Shown here in pieces: positions 1-41,049 of a DNA stretch of 64,000 nucleotides (the first letter of the stretch is position 1; every line of letters starts with the position of its first letter). Position numbers and translations under genes: made by a program. The stretch comes from Enoplosus armatus. Its lineage: Eukaryota; Chordata; Actinopteri; Centrarchiformes; Enoplosidae. The DNA lies in assembly GCF_043641665.1 (NCBI RefSeq), contig NC_092183.1, positions 1,840,001 to 1,904,000 of the forward strand, in the 5' to 3' direction. The notes under the pieces were generated by a model, which was given only the letters and a program-made list of their open reading frames with translations, did not search any database and was not told the origin of the DNA.

Positions 1-2137
1 CCGATCACTAACAGAGTGAAATGGTCAAGTGTATTTAATGGACATTTCTCTTGAAGGGTCTGAAAAAGTTTTGTTGTGTATTTCAATTTTTATTTTTTCA
101 TTACACCGTAGGTCCAGAGGTTGCATTTGGCTTTACAGTTAGCTTCAGTCACCAACATCTAACCACTTAAAAGGCTGAAACAGGTCACATGACTACGGAA
201 GATGCCAGAAGCGTCCAAAAAGACAAATAACGACCGCTTCTGAACATGTGTGTAGTGACTGTTGTGGCTTAAACAGGAGATTAGGTAGTTTACTGTGGCA
301 GGGTTAGAAGTCTACCACTGGCAATACTCTCACTGCCTGGCCTCTGAAGGCAGTGAAACCTACATGCCAAAACTGACTGATATTTGCATGGAGTCTGGTG
401 GATCGTGACAGGCTGCCTTCTCTGTGCACAGCGCAGGTTCATTCAAGTTAGAAAATGAATAAATCTTCTGTAGACAGTAAAGAGTGACTGTATGTTACAG
501 ACTTCTGACTATATGTCAATATTCTGTTACTGTATATAATAATATAATATATTCAGTCTGTTACTGCGTCCCTGTGTCTTTGAGAAATTCATCTTAATGT
601 TCTGCAATTCAATTAAGCCTGCTTTTCATTGCATTTTAATTGTCTTCACACAGATGTCATTTATTACATCATTAATTAGCTGTAAACAATTTAATCTCGT
701 GGCAGTACTTCTAAATTAAAGTACTCATTTTGTCAGATGTATGCTGACTTCTCATCACACACAAAGGCAGGCTGAGACAAACTGTCCTTTATCACAATAA
801 CAGTAAAGTGCACTTTGAGTGTGTTAAAACACACAGGCAATACCTTTTACAATTCATTTTACATTAAAGACACATATAATACAATCCAATTTTTCACAGA
901 GCTCACTCATGTGAGATGAACAGAATTAAAATGCACTGAGCTGCAGGTGAACTCTGCTTCACCTCTTCCACCTCTTGGTAAAATGAAGTCTTTACTGCCC
1001 CCTGATGGAAGAACTGATGATGTGCTCCTAAACTGTGCCATCAACCCTGTTGAACAGCAGCAAAGTGATACCGTTTAAGTAAAATACATCTTCTGGTTCA
1101 CATTTCTTCCTCCATTAAAAAAAACAGACATGGCATTCTTCAGACAGGACCTCAGTTTGGCTTGAGTACTACATACTGCCTTCCAGAAGAAATATACTTA
1201 TAGACATTGTACATTTTCAGTACATATTGTATGTAGAACTCATGTTGGAAACTGTTATTCTGATTATTTAGAGGAAAATCAAAAGTCGCTGAGTGAAGTC
1301 GTCTCAGTTCGTTTATTGAGGGAGCTGATATTTCAATGATAATTGAGTTTATTTTAACTTAACTTGTATTGCTAGTTATCATTATAATTGTTGTATATTG
1401 TTAAATTACACTGGCTAGATTTGGTTCAGCACTAATGATGGCATGAGCTAAAACATCTGCCGTAAATGTCTTAGGCTTAAAGCTCTGCTATATTTAATCA
1501 CTCAAAGTGAAAACCGTATTCTAGCGTTCACTTTCCAACCCTCTTTAGAAAAAGCCTAAAATGTTTTAATGCTAAAATGAAAATGTTCTTGACATTTTGG
1601 AGAAAAGAGGCCGAGCTTCTTCCTCCTGCTGCCAGTCGGCTGACAGATGAGCGGATGTGCTGTGGACACCTGTGGGTGAACAGTGTGACTGTATGAAATG
1701 AAAGGAGGGTGATGTTGAGAAAAGATAAATAAATAAACAGACTTAAAAACAAATTCAATGATGACCTCCACTGATGAAACCTGAAACCACACCGTACCAA
1801 CTTCAGAGTTCATAAGTTAAAGGTCTGAGTTTGAGGTAGCGCGTGGCTTGACTCCTGGTTTAGACACTGTGGGTACAGCAACGATGCCTTCAGGGAAGCT
1901 CAGCACTGACAGCACAAAACTGCTTTGAATTCGGGGGGGTTGTGAGTTCAGTTCCCCTTGATTCCAAGTGCAGGAGGCGTCCTCGACTCTGAATCCCTGG
2001 CTGCTCCAGAGATGCTGCTCTGACCTCTGACCTCCATGTGGGAGAAACAGATTCAGACAGTTTCTTCACTGACTCACCTCAGAAGGAGTTTCCCTTTCAG
2101 TCCTTAAAAATACTAACAGTGCCCCCCCCCCTTTGGC
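1..2137. other. Sequence downstream of TOR2A, no gene seen
   Basis: No open frame here has a recognisable product or splice context. The part next to 2137 is expected to be TOR2A 3' UTR. AATAAA on the minus strand (TTTATT at 1312-1317) could serve as its polyadenylation signal about 820 bp past the stop codon, but this is a weak guess. A CTCF-like motif lies at 995-1008. The rest is AT-rich unique-looking sequence. Confidence 0.5.
995..1008 (-). promoter_or_regulatory. CTCF-like motif
   Basis: The minus strand reads CCATCAGGGGGCAG, close to the CTCF core consensus (CCASYAGRKGGCRS). It lies downstream of the TOR2A 3' end. Motif match only; occupancy is unknown. Confidence 0.35.
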
Positions 2138-5662
<3,525 letters not shown>

Positions 5663-7460
5663 TTTGGCTGCCTGTTGGCGGACAGAAAAACCGAGTGCAC
5701 CTTCTCCAAACGATGACCGGCCAGTTTGTAGTTTTTCTACTACCGGGGAATGCGTCCAGAAACACGTAACGACGTGACCGGGGGGACTACATTTCCCAGA
5801 AAGCATCTGGCAAGGGGCGTAGGGAGCTGGTTGGACACGTTGGAGGATCACAGTCCAGAAAGCAGAGCACAGCATCTGGAAAAATACTGGAAAAATGTAT
5901 CGCTGTATATGCAGTATTTTATAAATATATTTATTTATACTATATTAATATATTTATAAATATATTCAAATTTGAATTTATGTAATTACACTGGACAGAC
6001 TGCCATACAAACTTAGACTGTATGGCAGACTGGAACAGAGCAGCCTAGACAACAAACAGCTGTTTTATTAGCAAACAATTCAACAGAAAATGTAGACATT
6101 TATATTTGAATGTCTACAGTAGAGGGTGCTATGAATGTGGAAATAGTCTGGCCAGTTTTTTAGGGTGTTTAATACACTAAAAAAACGGTAGAGTTAAAAA
6201 AACCCAATTCGGTCATGATACACATGACAGTAGGGGGTAATACATTTATTTAGGACGGCCAGACAACCTCTTCAGGGAGATTTAGGGTTCATTAGGAGAG
6301 CATATGTCGGTTGTCTTTGGAGTTTGGAAAGGTTGTTGTGACATAATTACTGCGTGCTCCTTCACACATACATTTGTGTTCACACCATCGTTTTAACACC
6401 TTAAAGAACATAAAAAAAAATCCCAAATTCTGCTTTCTATTTCACAATATGCAGAGTCGGCTTTAGTGGAGGCCAAGAAATGAGCACCAGGCATGTTAAT
6501 GACGGATGTGTATGAGAGTTTTATCCAATAAACTGGCTTGACAGTGAGATAAACATGTTTATTTACATTTCACATTTCAGATAAATATTAGACATTAATA
6601 CTATGTAAGGTAATAGAAATGCTCTGTACCTGTGTTTTGTACTCGTGTGATTAATTTACTTTCAGTTCACTAACTTCCAATTCACATAGTGATAATGAGA
6701 GATACAGTATGTGTGATAATGTGAAGAACTGTACAGCTTTAGTTTTGAAGCTCTGAACTGATCCCAGCACAGATTACAGCACTTGTAATCTCATTAAATA
6801 TTCACTTCAAACGAGAAAATGCTAGTGATTAAACATAATGTACTCTGTTATTGTGTTGTACAATATGACATACAGTTCGTACAGATTTGAGGAAGGTCCA
6901 GCCTTCGTGCAGACATGAAAACATTTCTCGACATTGATCGAACAGAACGAGGCTCAGCCTCATCTCAGGAACTATTTTCATGACAAACAGGTTTCCTTTA
7001 AAAATGTTCTGCGGAACAAAAGCACACCAGAGCCCCGCGTATTCACACTGATACCTTAATGTTCACATTTTGGTTCATCGTGGGATGGATGGAAACCTAA
7101 ACATATTGAATAAACACATGCATATTGAGAAAAGATTAAAACACTTTGAGACATTTAAGTGGTTCAAATCCTCAGTGAAGAATACAGATAGTTGTAAATC
7201 AGACTGTGATGAGGATGGTTTTGAAAATACAGTGAGTTTCCAAATGTGCACCAAAGCAGGAGCTGTGATTTCATAACAGTCAATATGGCGGCTGCTTGGT
7301 TTGTAGTTTTCGTCCTCGGGGTCCTGTTCTGCCTCGTACTTTCAGAGCCTCCATCATCCTGCATCTGATGGCTTCTTCCAGAAACTCCTAATTCTTGTCA
7401 ACATGAGAATTTATTCAACAACTCTGACTTTAAGATACAGTTGTACAATTCAAGCAGCAC
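5663..7460. other. Intergenic between TOR2A promoter and SH2D3C 3' end
   Basis: The first ~170 bp is the presumed TOR2A promoter and 5' UTR. An AT-rich, partly palindromic stretch lies at 5915-5970. The rest is AT-rich sequence with no supported exon. Confidence 0.5.
5786..5804 (+). promoter_or_regulatory. ZNF143/THAP11-type (SBS) promoter motif
   Basis: ACTACATTTCCCAGAAAGC closely matches the SBS motif (ACTACAATTCCCAGMATGC) bound by ZNF143 and THAP11. It lies about 125 bp upstream of the TOR2A start codon, where such motifs sit near start sites of housekeeping genes. The surrounding 5690-5830 is GC-rich with several CpGs. Motif match is direct; function is inferred. Confidence 0.6.
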
Positions 7461-7466
7461 TTTATT
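7461..7466 (-). terminator. SH2D3C: Candidate polyadenylation signal of SH2D3C
   Basis: AATAAA on the minus strand (CAATAAAGTGC), about 300 bp past the SH2D3C stop codon. It is the first canonical hexamer downstream. Confidence 0.55.
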
Positions 7467-7767
7467 GGGCTTAGCGTGAGAACAAAGTTGAAGTCAACAT
7501 TCATCCTGCTGCTTTTGACCAGGAATCTGAATCCCAACAAGCTCCAGAGAACCAGGTCTCTCACAGTTAGATTCAGGCAGATTTTTCAGTCTGGTTCAGT
7601 TGTCTAGATGCTTGTGAACTGTGTTTGTGGCTTGAGCCTCCCTGTTCTCTCCCTTTTAATGACCCTCCAGTCGCCCTTGAGGAAGGCATCAGCAACCCCC
7701 GCTGCTCAGGGTCCAACAGACAGGAAGCTCATCCCGGATAAACAAAGTCATTAAAACAGGTCTGGGG

Positions 7768-34178
<26,411 letters not shown>

Positions 34179-34200
34179 GGTTGAGACGTTGAGTACGATG

Positions 34201-34208
34201 ACTTCCTG
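34201..34208 (-). promoter_or_regulatory. SH2D3C: ETS-like site upstream of SH2D3C long-form ATG
   Basis: CAGGAAGT on the minus strand, 23 bp before the predicted start codon. ETS sites drive blood and endothelial genes, the known main sites of SH2D3C expression. Short motif, so weak evidence. Confidence 0.3.
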
Positions 34209-36338
34209 ATGTATTCACACATATAAAAACAGTATCTTCCACACAGCCGAACGCTCTTCACCCAGCAGAGTGAATCTGCTTCCTGTCTTCTGAACACAGC
34301 GGAAGCGTCGGGGGTGAATTTCTAAGCAGTTTCATGTTATGTTGATGCAATCGGATGACAAGTCATTTTCCACTGTGGATGTTTTACAAAGACTATTTTT
34401 GACAGGATTTAGCTTCAGGAGGCCAGAAAAGGTCTTTTTTGATAATAATCGAATGTTCTTCCTTTTCTTAGAGAACGAGGACTCTCCTGAAATTAACACA
34501 CTGACGGCTGGACTTAACCTCTGTCTTCAAAATGTCAATTGTTTTTTGATTTATTTTGATGAGTCAAGACTTTAATAAATGTTAGAATGATTTGTTGTTT
34601 ATAAGATAAATGTTTTAAGATTAGATCAGAGAAATGTCCCCAGTATTTTTGTCCGTTTGTGTTTAATTAAGTTGATCTTTTAGCACAAATCCAGTTCCAG
34701 AGAACTGGAGCGGATTTGTGTAAAATATACCACTTCTACAAAATACTGAAGAAGATACACACATATTACTTTATGAAATTATTTCATAGACATTGGACCA
34801 ACAACATATTTTTATATTATATTATTATATTATGTATTATCTCTTTTGTCCTTTGCCAGACTTCACTAGAGAAAACCCCGTTTTTAACCACTTCCTCTAT
34901 GTGTTCTGTACAAAACCAATTGCTCTCAATACCTCTTAAAATGCTACGTATTTTAGTTATTAATCAAAAGCAGTTTTTCTTGAGAGCCCATACAGAAATG
35001 AAAAGAAAATTATAACTGAGAAACTAATATGAAATGTGAAGAAAAATAAATAATACTGAAAAGCGGAAAAGCATTTCCTAAACAAAAATATTTGACGTAA
35101 TTTATGAAACTGTGTATGTCTATCTATATCTATATTGTGGGTTTTTATGTATTGACAGCATGTTCTCCCTGGAAGAGAACGTTTTCTTCAATTTTACTCA
35201 TTTTTAAACGTTGATAACTGCTCCTACAATTTCAAAATAAAGCAAACCATTTAAAAGTAATTTATTTTTGCTCCTCAGCAGCTGTCCGTCTGCTGCCATG
35301 TTTCCCACATCACAGAATAAACCTCCTCCAACAGACCGAGGCCCAGAAAAAGAAAACATGGAGCCACAACAGGAGGACAGTTATGGCTCCACGCTGTGTG
35401 GGGGCGGAGACGCAGAGCTGTCAACATCATCCTGCAACATTTCAACATTTCCTGCCAACGTTTCCTGATGAACAAGAATCCCAAAACCAACTGAGCATCG
35501 ACTAAACTAAAGCATACGCTCACGGGAACTTTATTTATGAGATATCAGGTCGTTTGAAACGATAGCTGGATGAGTTTCTCACACATGACCTCCAAATATT
35601 AAAGAAATAAAATGAAACAAGAAAGAAAAAAGAAATGTTAAAAATAAATAAAATACTTTCTACTAGTTATTTTGAGATAACTCAAAATGTTTAATTATTT
35701 TAATATAACTATTTTAGACAATCTTTTTTTTTTTTGATAACTTCCTTGAAAAAAAGTATTTTATTCAAAACATTTTCATCTATATTTTTTGTTTTACTGG
35801 CAGAAAAAAACATGCAATGATATGAATGACATGAGTGAGAAAACAGCAACTGTGTTGGAGTAGTTGGGAAACCCCTCACCTTCTCTCTTCACATATACAC
35901 GTCATATTTTTCCCCCACCAGATGTTCATCTCCCCTGATGTGTGTCATTACAGCTTTGTTATGAATCTATTACTATTACTAAAAGAACAGGTGTCTCTGC
36001 CTGCGTGTTCATCAGTTATGGTTGTTTTAGAGATTAATTAAACTTTCTGCGTCTACTTCTCCACATCTCAGAGGGAAATATTATACTTTTTACTGCTCTA
36101 CATTCATCTGACAGCTTTAATTAACAGTTACGTTTCAAATTAAAACTAATGAAGAGTTTATAAAATATGATGAACAATAATAATAAATACACTGAAGTAC
36201 AGCTGAAACGATTAGTCAAGTAATCAATTAGTTGACAGAAAACAAATTGTGATTTTTGCTGTAAGAACACGTATTTATTTATTTTCTGCACAATTTAAAA
36301 AGAAATAGACAAACTGACAAAGATAACAAATAATATGC

Positions 36339-36356
36339 GGGGGGGGGGGGGGGGGG
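36339..36356 (+). repeat. (G)18 homopolymer
   Basis: Uninterrupted G run. Similar runs of G or C occur at 40275-40291, 43298-43318, 44221-44235 and 59491-59508. Confidence 0.97.
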
Positions 36357-36527
36357 CAGAAAACCCACGTGGGCTTATTGGAAGCCTCCAAAATGTTAGA
36401 CAAAAGAAAATTATCAGCTGATTCATCCAGAATGAGCTAATAATCATTAGCTGATAGTTCAGAACTCCAACAGTAACATCCTGCTTCACATTAATGATGA
36501 GGAATAATCATCTAATGACAGAATCTA

Positions 36528-37166
36528 TAACAGGAGGACAGACACAGGGGGACAGTCACAGGAGGACAGACACAGGGGGACAGACACAGGAGGACAGACA
36601 CAGGACAGTCACAGGAGGACAGACACAGGAGGACAGACACAGGGGGACAGACACAGGGGGACAGACACAGGACGACAGACACAGGGGGACAGACACAGGA
36701 GGACAGACACAGGGGGACAGTCACAGGAGACACAGGAGGACAGACACAGGACAGTCACAGGAGGACAGTCACAGGAGGACAGACACAGGAGGACAGACAC
36801 AGGACAGTCACAGGAGGACAGTCACAGGAGGACAGACACAGGGGGACAGACACAGGAGGACAGACACAGGAGGACAGACACAGGGGGACAGACACAGGGG
36901 GACAGTCACAGGAGGACAGACACAGGACGACAGACACAGGGGGACAGTCACAGGAGACACAGGAGGACAGTCACAGGAGGACAGACACAGGGGGACAGAC
37001 ACAGGAGGACAGACACAGGAGGACAGACACAGGGGGACAGTCACAGGAGGACAGACACAGGAGGACAGTCACAGGAGGACAGACACAGGAGGACAGTCAC
37101 AGGAGGACAGACACAGGAGGACAGACACAGGGGGACAGTCACAGGAGGACAGACACAGGAGGACAT
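36528..37166 (+). repeat. 640-bp minisatellite, 14-bp unit
   Basis: About 45 copies of ACAGGAGGACAGAC with variants (GGGGG for GGAGG, AGTC for AGAC, and short units such as ACAGGACAGTC). Because 14 bp has no stop in several frames, long spurious open frames run through it on both strands (235 codons on plus). It sits inside a split AAGTACTT-type element (36055-36190 and 37200-37505). Confidence 0.95.
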
Positions 37167-37199
37167 CTGACTGCTGGAAGACTGGAAGGACAGTTTACT

Positions 37200-37505
37200 G
37201 ATTATACTCACAGACTTTTACAGTGTGGTATTAGTACTTTTACTTAAGTAAAGTACTTCATCCATCACTGCTCATTATCATTGTAATGCTACCTTATCAT
37301 TTACTGTGTTATTTGATTATCATTTCTTACTCTAACATTAATATTAATGTTGCAGCTGCTCGAGGTGGAGCTCATTTTAACTACCACACTTAATACACGT
37401 CACTGTGAAATGTAGTGGAGTGGAAGTACAACGTAGCTGAAAATGGAAATACTCAAGTACAAGCTGGTACGAACAGTACTTGAGTAAATGTACTTGGTTA
37501 CTTTT
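37200..37505 (+). repeat. AAGTACTT-type element, right part
   Basis: TACTTTTACTTAAGTAAAGTACTT, TGAAATGTAGTGGAGTGGAAG and ACTTGAGTAAATGTACTTGG; the last block is the same terminus as at 40090-40130. Confidence 0.7.
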
Positions 37506-38374
37506 CCTGTTGCTGGTGCTGAACTGCGTTCCAGCTGCAGTCGTGACTGAACGTCTGTCTGAACAAGGACGTCTCAGAGTCGCAGCAGATGAATGAAGAC
37601 TGTGTGTCCAAAGAGAGTCGAGTTACTGTGTTCAGGAGAGACTTAAAGGCTCAGTTCACCCAAACCACTGAATCTGAATCTCACACACAGCTGGGAGAAC
37701 GTTCCTGTCTGAGCTTCAGGACGCTGTGATACAGAAAATCTCTTTGCTGCATAATTCAGACAACAACTGCTCTCTACTTTTCAGATTAAAAGACTAATTT
37801 AAATCCCCCTTCACAATAAAAGCCATGTAATGACACTTACTTTCAGGTTCAGCCTGTTTTCAGCAACAACGACTTCTTCCAAATTAAACTAAGCAGGTGC
37901 TGCCAGGTTTGATTTGGTGCTGCCATCGTTTAATTGTCACTAATAACACAAGTGTGGCTGTCAGTCTGGTTGGAAACGGAGCGCACTGAGTCATTTCTGA
38001 GCATTTTAAGTTGTTCTTGTGCAGCCAAATGTTTGTTTGTGTTTTGTAGAAGTCTTCTGTCACTGTTGGTGATCACTTGTTTCCTGTTTCCTGGCTGCTG
38101 CTCTGGTTTTTGGACACTAGATGGAGACAGACGTCCAAATACAGCAGAGAGAGAGAGAGTCAGTGGTGAAAGTCTTCAATATTTTCATTAAAGTACAAGC
38201 AGAAGAAAAATACACTCGAGTCCAGAGTGAAGCGACTTCTTCCAACCACCATAAGATGAATGATCCAGGTCCACTGCATTTAAAGATTTATTTTCCATTT
38301 CAAAGTAAAATAACACAAACAAAATCCAGTATAAACTAACGTGACGGGGAACAAAGTCCACAGTCTCTTTCTGT

Positions 38375-38840
38375 GCAGTGGTGGAAGGTAAGAGCAGTAC
38401 TTTTACAATTCTGAGGTATTTGTATTTTACTTGAGTATTTCTGTTTTATGGCACTTAATACTTTAACTACTTGAAGTAGTTAAATATTGTATTTCCCCTT
38501 TCCATGTTTTCTGGTTACTTTGTAGATTAACATTTTACTAAGAGTGTGATTCTCTTAATATGATGCGGTTTCAGAGATGAGCAGGATATATAATATATAT
38601 AAGTTATTTTACCAACTACATTGAAATGCTGTTTGCACATGAATGCATGTATAAAATTAATATAATAATATATACAATGATATAATGCATTCTGCATAAT
38701 GACTACTTTTTTGTTATGTTAAGCACATTTTGCGCTGTGGTTTTCTGATGTTCAGCTAAAGATAATATGAGACAGTTCTTGTACTTCACTTCAGTGTGAA
38801 AACGTCAAAGTACAGTGAAGTACTCAGAACTCAGACCTGC
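38375..38840. repeat. AAGTACTT-type element, partial
   Basis: AGTGGTGGAAGGTA, GTACTTTTACAATTCTGAGG and TTACTTGAGTATTTCTG, reverse-sense start; then AT-rich filling. Confidence 0.55.
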
Positions 38841-39634
38841 AGTGTTGATGCTCATGGCACAGTTTCATCCCAGGATTCAGGCTCAGGGAACCGATATACT
38901 AAAACTGAAAATTACTACATTTATTTCAGTATTGAGGTGGAAAAAATAAAGTGACAATAATTGAAAATACGTCAGGTTGACCCAGCTGAAGATTAGATGA
39001 CACGACTCATAGAAATGAACACATATAATCATACGTCATTGTATTCTCAGAGGGACTCTGCAGAGACAGAATAAGGAACACAGAAGCAGCTTTTAGCAGA
39101 ATAAAGAAAAAGGACAAAGCAGCAATAAAATCTGCAGAGTAACAGAACAAAAACATGAAGCTTTGGAGTCGGATTTTAGGATTTGGGATTTACAGAGCTG
39201 GTAAAACATTCTCTTTATGAAAGCAGACATATCGAACTGGGATCAGTTTGGTCTCTTGTCTAATGCTAAATGAGATTAGTCTCTGCAGAGCAGAAATCAG
39301 TCTTAACATGACATTTAATCTGCTGCTGACTCATCACATCCCGTTTGTCCTGAAACAAGCGGAAACCTCAGTTCAGCTTTCTGAAGGAGAAAGACGTGAT
39401 CGGTATCTGATCCTGGACCAGCAGGGCTCGGGTCAGTTCACCCGCTGCTCCCTCTGCTGCAAACCAAACTGCAGTCAGGAAACAGAGACTTTTACATGTA
39501 TTCATTTGAGGCGTTCAGCTCACAGTTCTTGTTGAACAGGTGTGTGACATCACAGTTAATCAGGAGATGAAGTGGAAACAAAGACAGATGTGACGAGAGA
39601 AACTCAAACGTACTTAAATAAGCGAAGCCACAGT

Positions 39635-40135
39635 GTAGAAATACTCTGTTACAAGTAAAAGTCCTGCATTCAAATGATTACTAAGTAAATAACAATTCAA
39701 AAGTAAAAGTACTCATTATGCAGAATGGCCCATTTCAGATTAATATATTGGATCTTTGATTATTGATGCATTAACATATTCATCACTTTAATGTAGAAGC
39801 TGGTAAATGTGGAGCTACTTTTAACTACTTTATATACTTTATCTGCTTGGTATTTTGTGAATTTCCTCCCGGGATCAATAAAGTTTTATGTAAATCTGTA
39901 ATATTACATCATAATTTATTTGTTGATTATATTTTGTATTATCAATCTGAGTCAGCAAAGTGACCAAAGTTATCAAATACACGTAGAGGAGTAAAAAGTA
40001 CAACATTAGTACAACCACTGAACTGTAGTGGAGTAGAAGTATAAAGTAGCAGAAAGTGGAACTACTGAAGTACAAGTTCCTGAAAATTATACTAGTGCTT
40101 GAGTAAATGTATTCAGTTACTTTCCAGCACTGCCT
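39635..40135 (+). repeat. AAGTACTT-type element, near complete copy
   Basis: Runs from AAATACTCTGTTACAAGTAA through AAAGTACTCATTATGCAGAA, GGAGCTACTTTTAACTACTT and GTAGTGGAGTAGAAGTATAA to TTGAGTAAATGTATTCAGTT. A short GGGATCAATAAAGT tail of another repeat is embedded at 39865-39890. Confidence 0.75.
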
Positions 40136-40274
40136 GCAGGTGGCGCTGCAGTCACACTGTGACGTGACTCCAAGTAAGATCCAAGCACCTGAAAACTGGG
40201 TTTCAAATCTTGACTATTTCTATATTACATGAAATATTCATGACTGAACAGGAGTTAAAGAACATCAGGACTGT

Positions 40275-40291
40275 GGGGGGGGGGGGGGGGG
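40275..40291 (+). repeat. (G)17 homopolymer
   Basis: Uninterrupted G run in intergenic DNA. Confidence 0.97.
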
Positions 40292-40610
40292 AAGAATGAA
40301 TGAAGAAGATTCATTTGGGATGAATAAAATAATATCTTGGTGTATCTTACCTTAAAATGTGTCTGTAGGGAGAATCCTTATGCAAAACTATAATACTGCA
40401 ATACTGTAATACTAATAATAATACTAATAATAAGTTTAATTCACTAAAGGAAAGACATTCAATCTGGGCATGGACACACAGAATATTTATACTTTTCTGT
40501 ATTTTACATTTTAACCAAAAGGAATAACACAACCTATTTATTTATGACCAACAGCTGAAATCTCCTGATAACAAAGATCTTTTTTTACTTTTATTTCTTT
40601 TGTTTTCTTC

Positions 40611-40770
40611 AGAATCAGAATCAGAAATACTTTATTGATCCCCGGGGGGTGGGGTGGGGGGGGTGTTATACAGTACCGGTACAGTACCGGTGCCCCCATT
40701 CAAGAGTAGAAAGTAGCATAAATTTAGAAATAAAAGTATGTACAAAAATAAGACATAAAACCAAAAAAAC
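40611..40770 (+). repeat. Dispersed repeat (CAGAAATACTTTATTGATCCC type), copy 2
   Basis: AATCAGAAATACTTTATTGA, CCCCGGGGGG, a tandem ACAGTACCGGT pair, then AAAGTAGCATAAATTTAGAAAT and GTACAAAAATAAGACAT. Fuller copy of the repeat at 30305. Confidence 0.7.
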
Positions 40771-41049
40771 ATACACATTTACAATATTTAAGTGAAAAAT
40801 AAAAATATATACAAAAACAATGTATATATATGTATATTCATATATGTATGTATTGCACTGTTTAAAAGAATACTCAAACTTACTCAAATACCTGAAATGT
40901 AGTGCGTCGGTCCAGCTTCATTTCAGTGGCAGTAACACTGAAAAAAACCACAAAATGAATTTTCTGTGGCGGAGAGCCGAAACCCTCCGACAGGACTTCA
41001 CTGTTTCAGGTCTAAACTGTTCAGGAGGGAAGTCACCGGAGAGTTTCCT

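Larger units (their letters stand above)
34180..36480. other. Intergenic, upstream of SH2D3C
   Basis: AT-rich. One plus-strand stretch at 35278-35468 has a good acceptor and a GC-rich open frame, but no recognisable product. Partial AAGTACTT-type element at 36055-36190 and partial ATTAATCGATTA-type element at 36190-36460. A (G)18 tract is at 36339-36356. Confidence 0.5.

Noticed and set aside
36494..37201. 235-codon frame rich in [10 protein letters not shown]
   Set aside because: It is the minisatellite read as protein; equally long frames run through it on the other strand.
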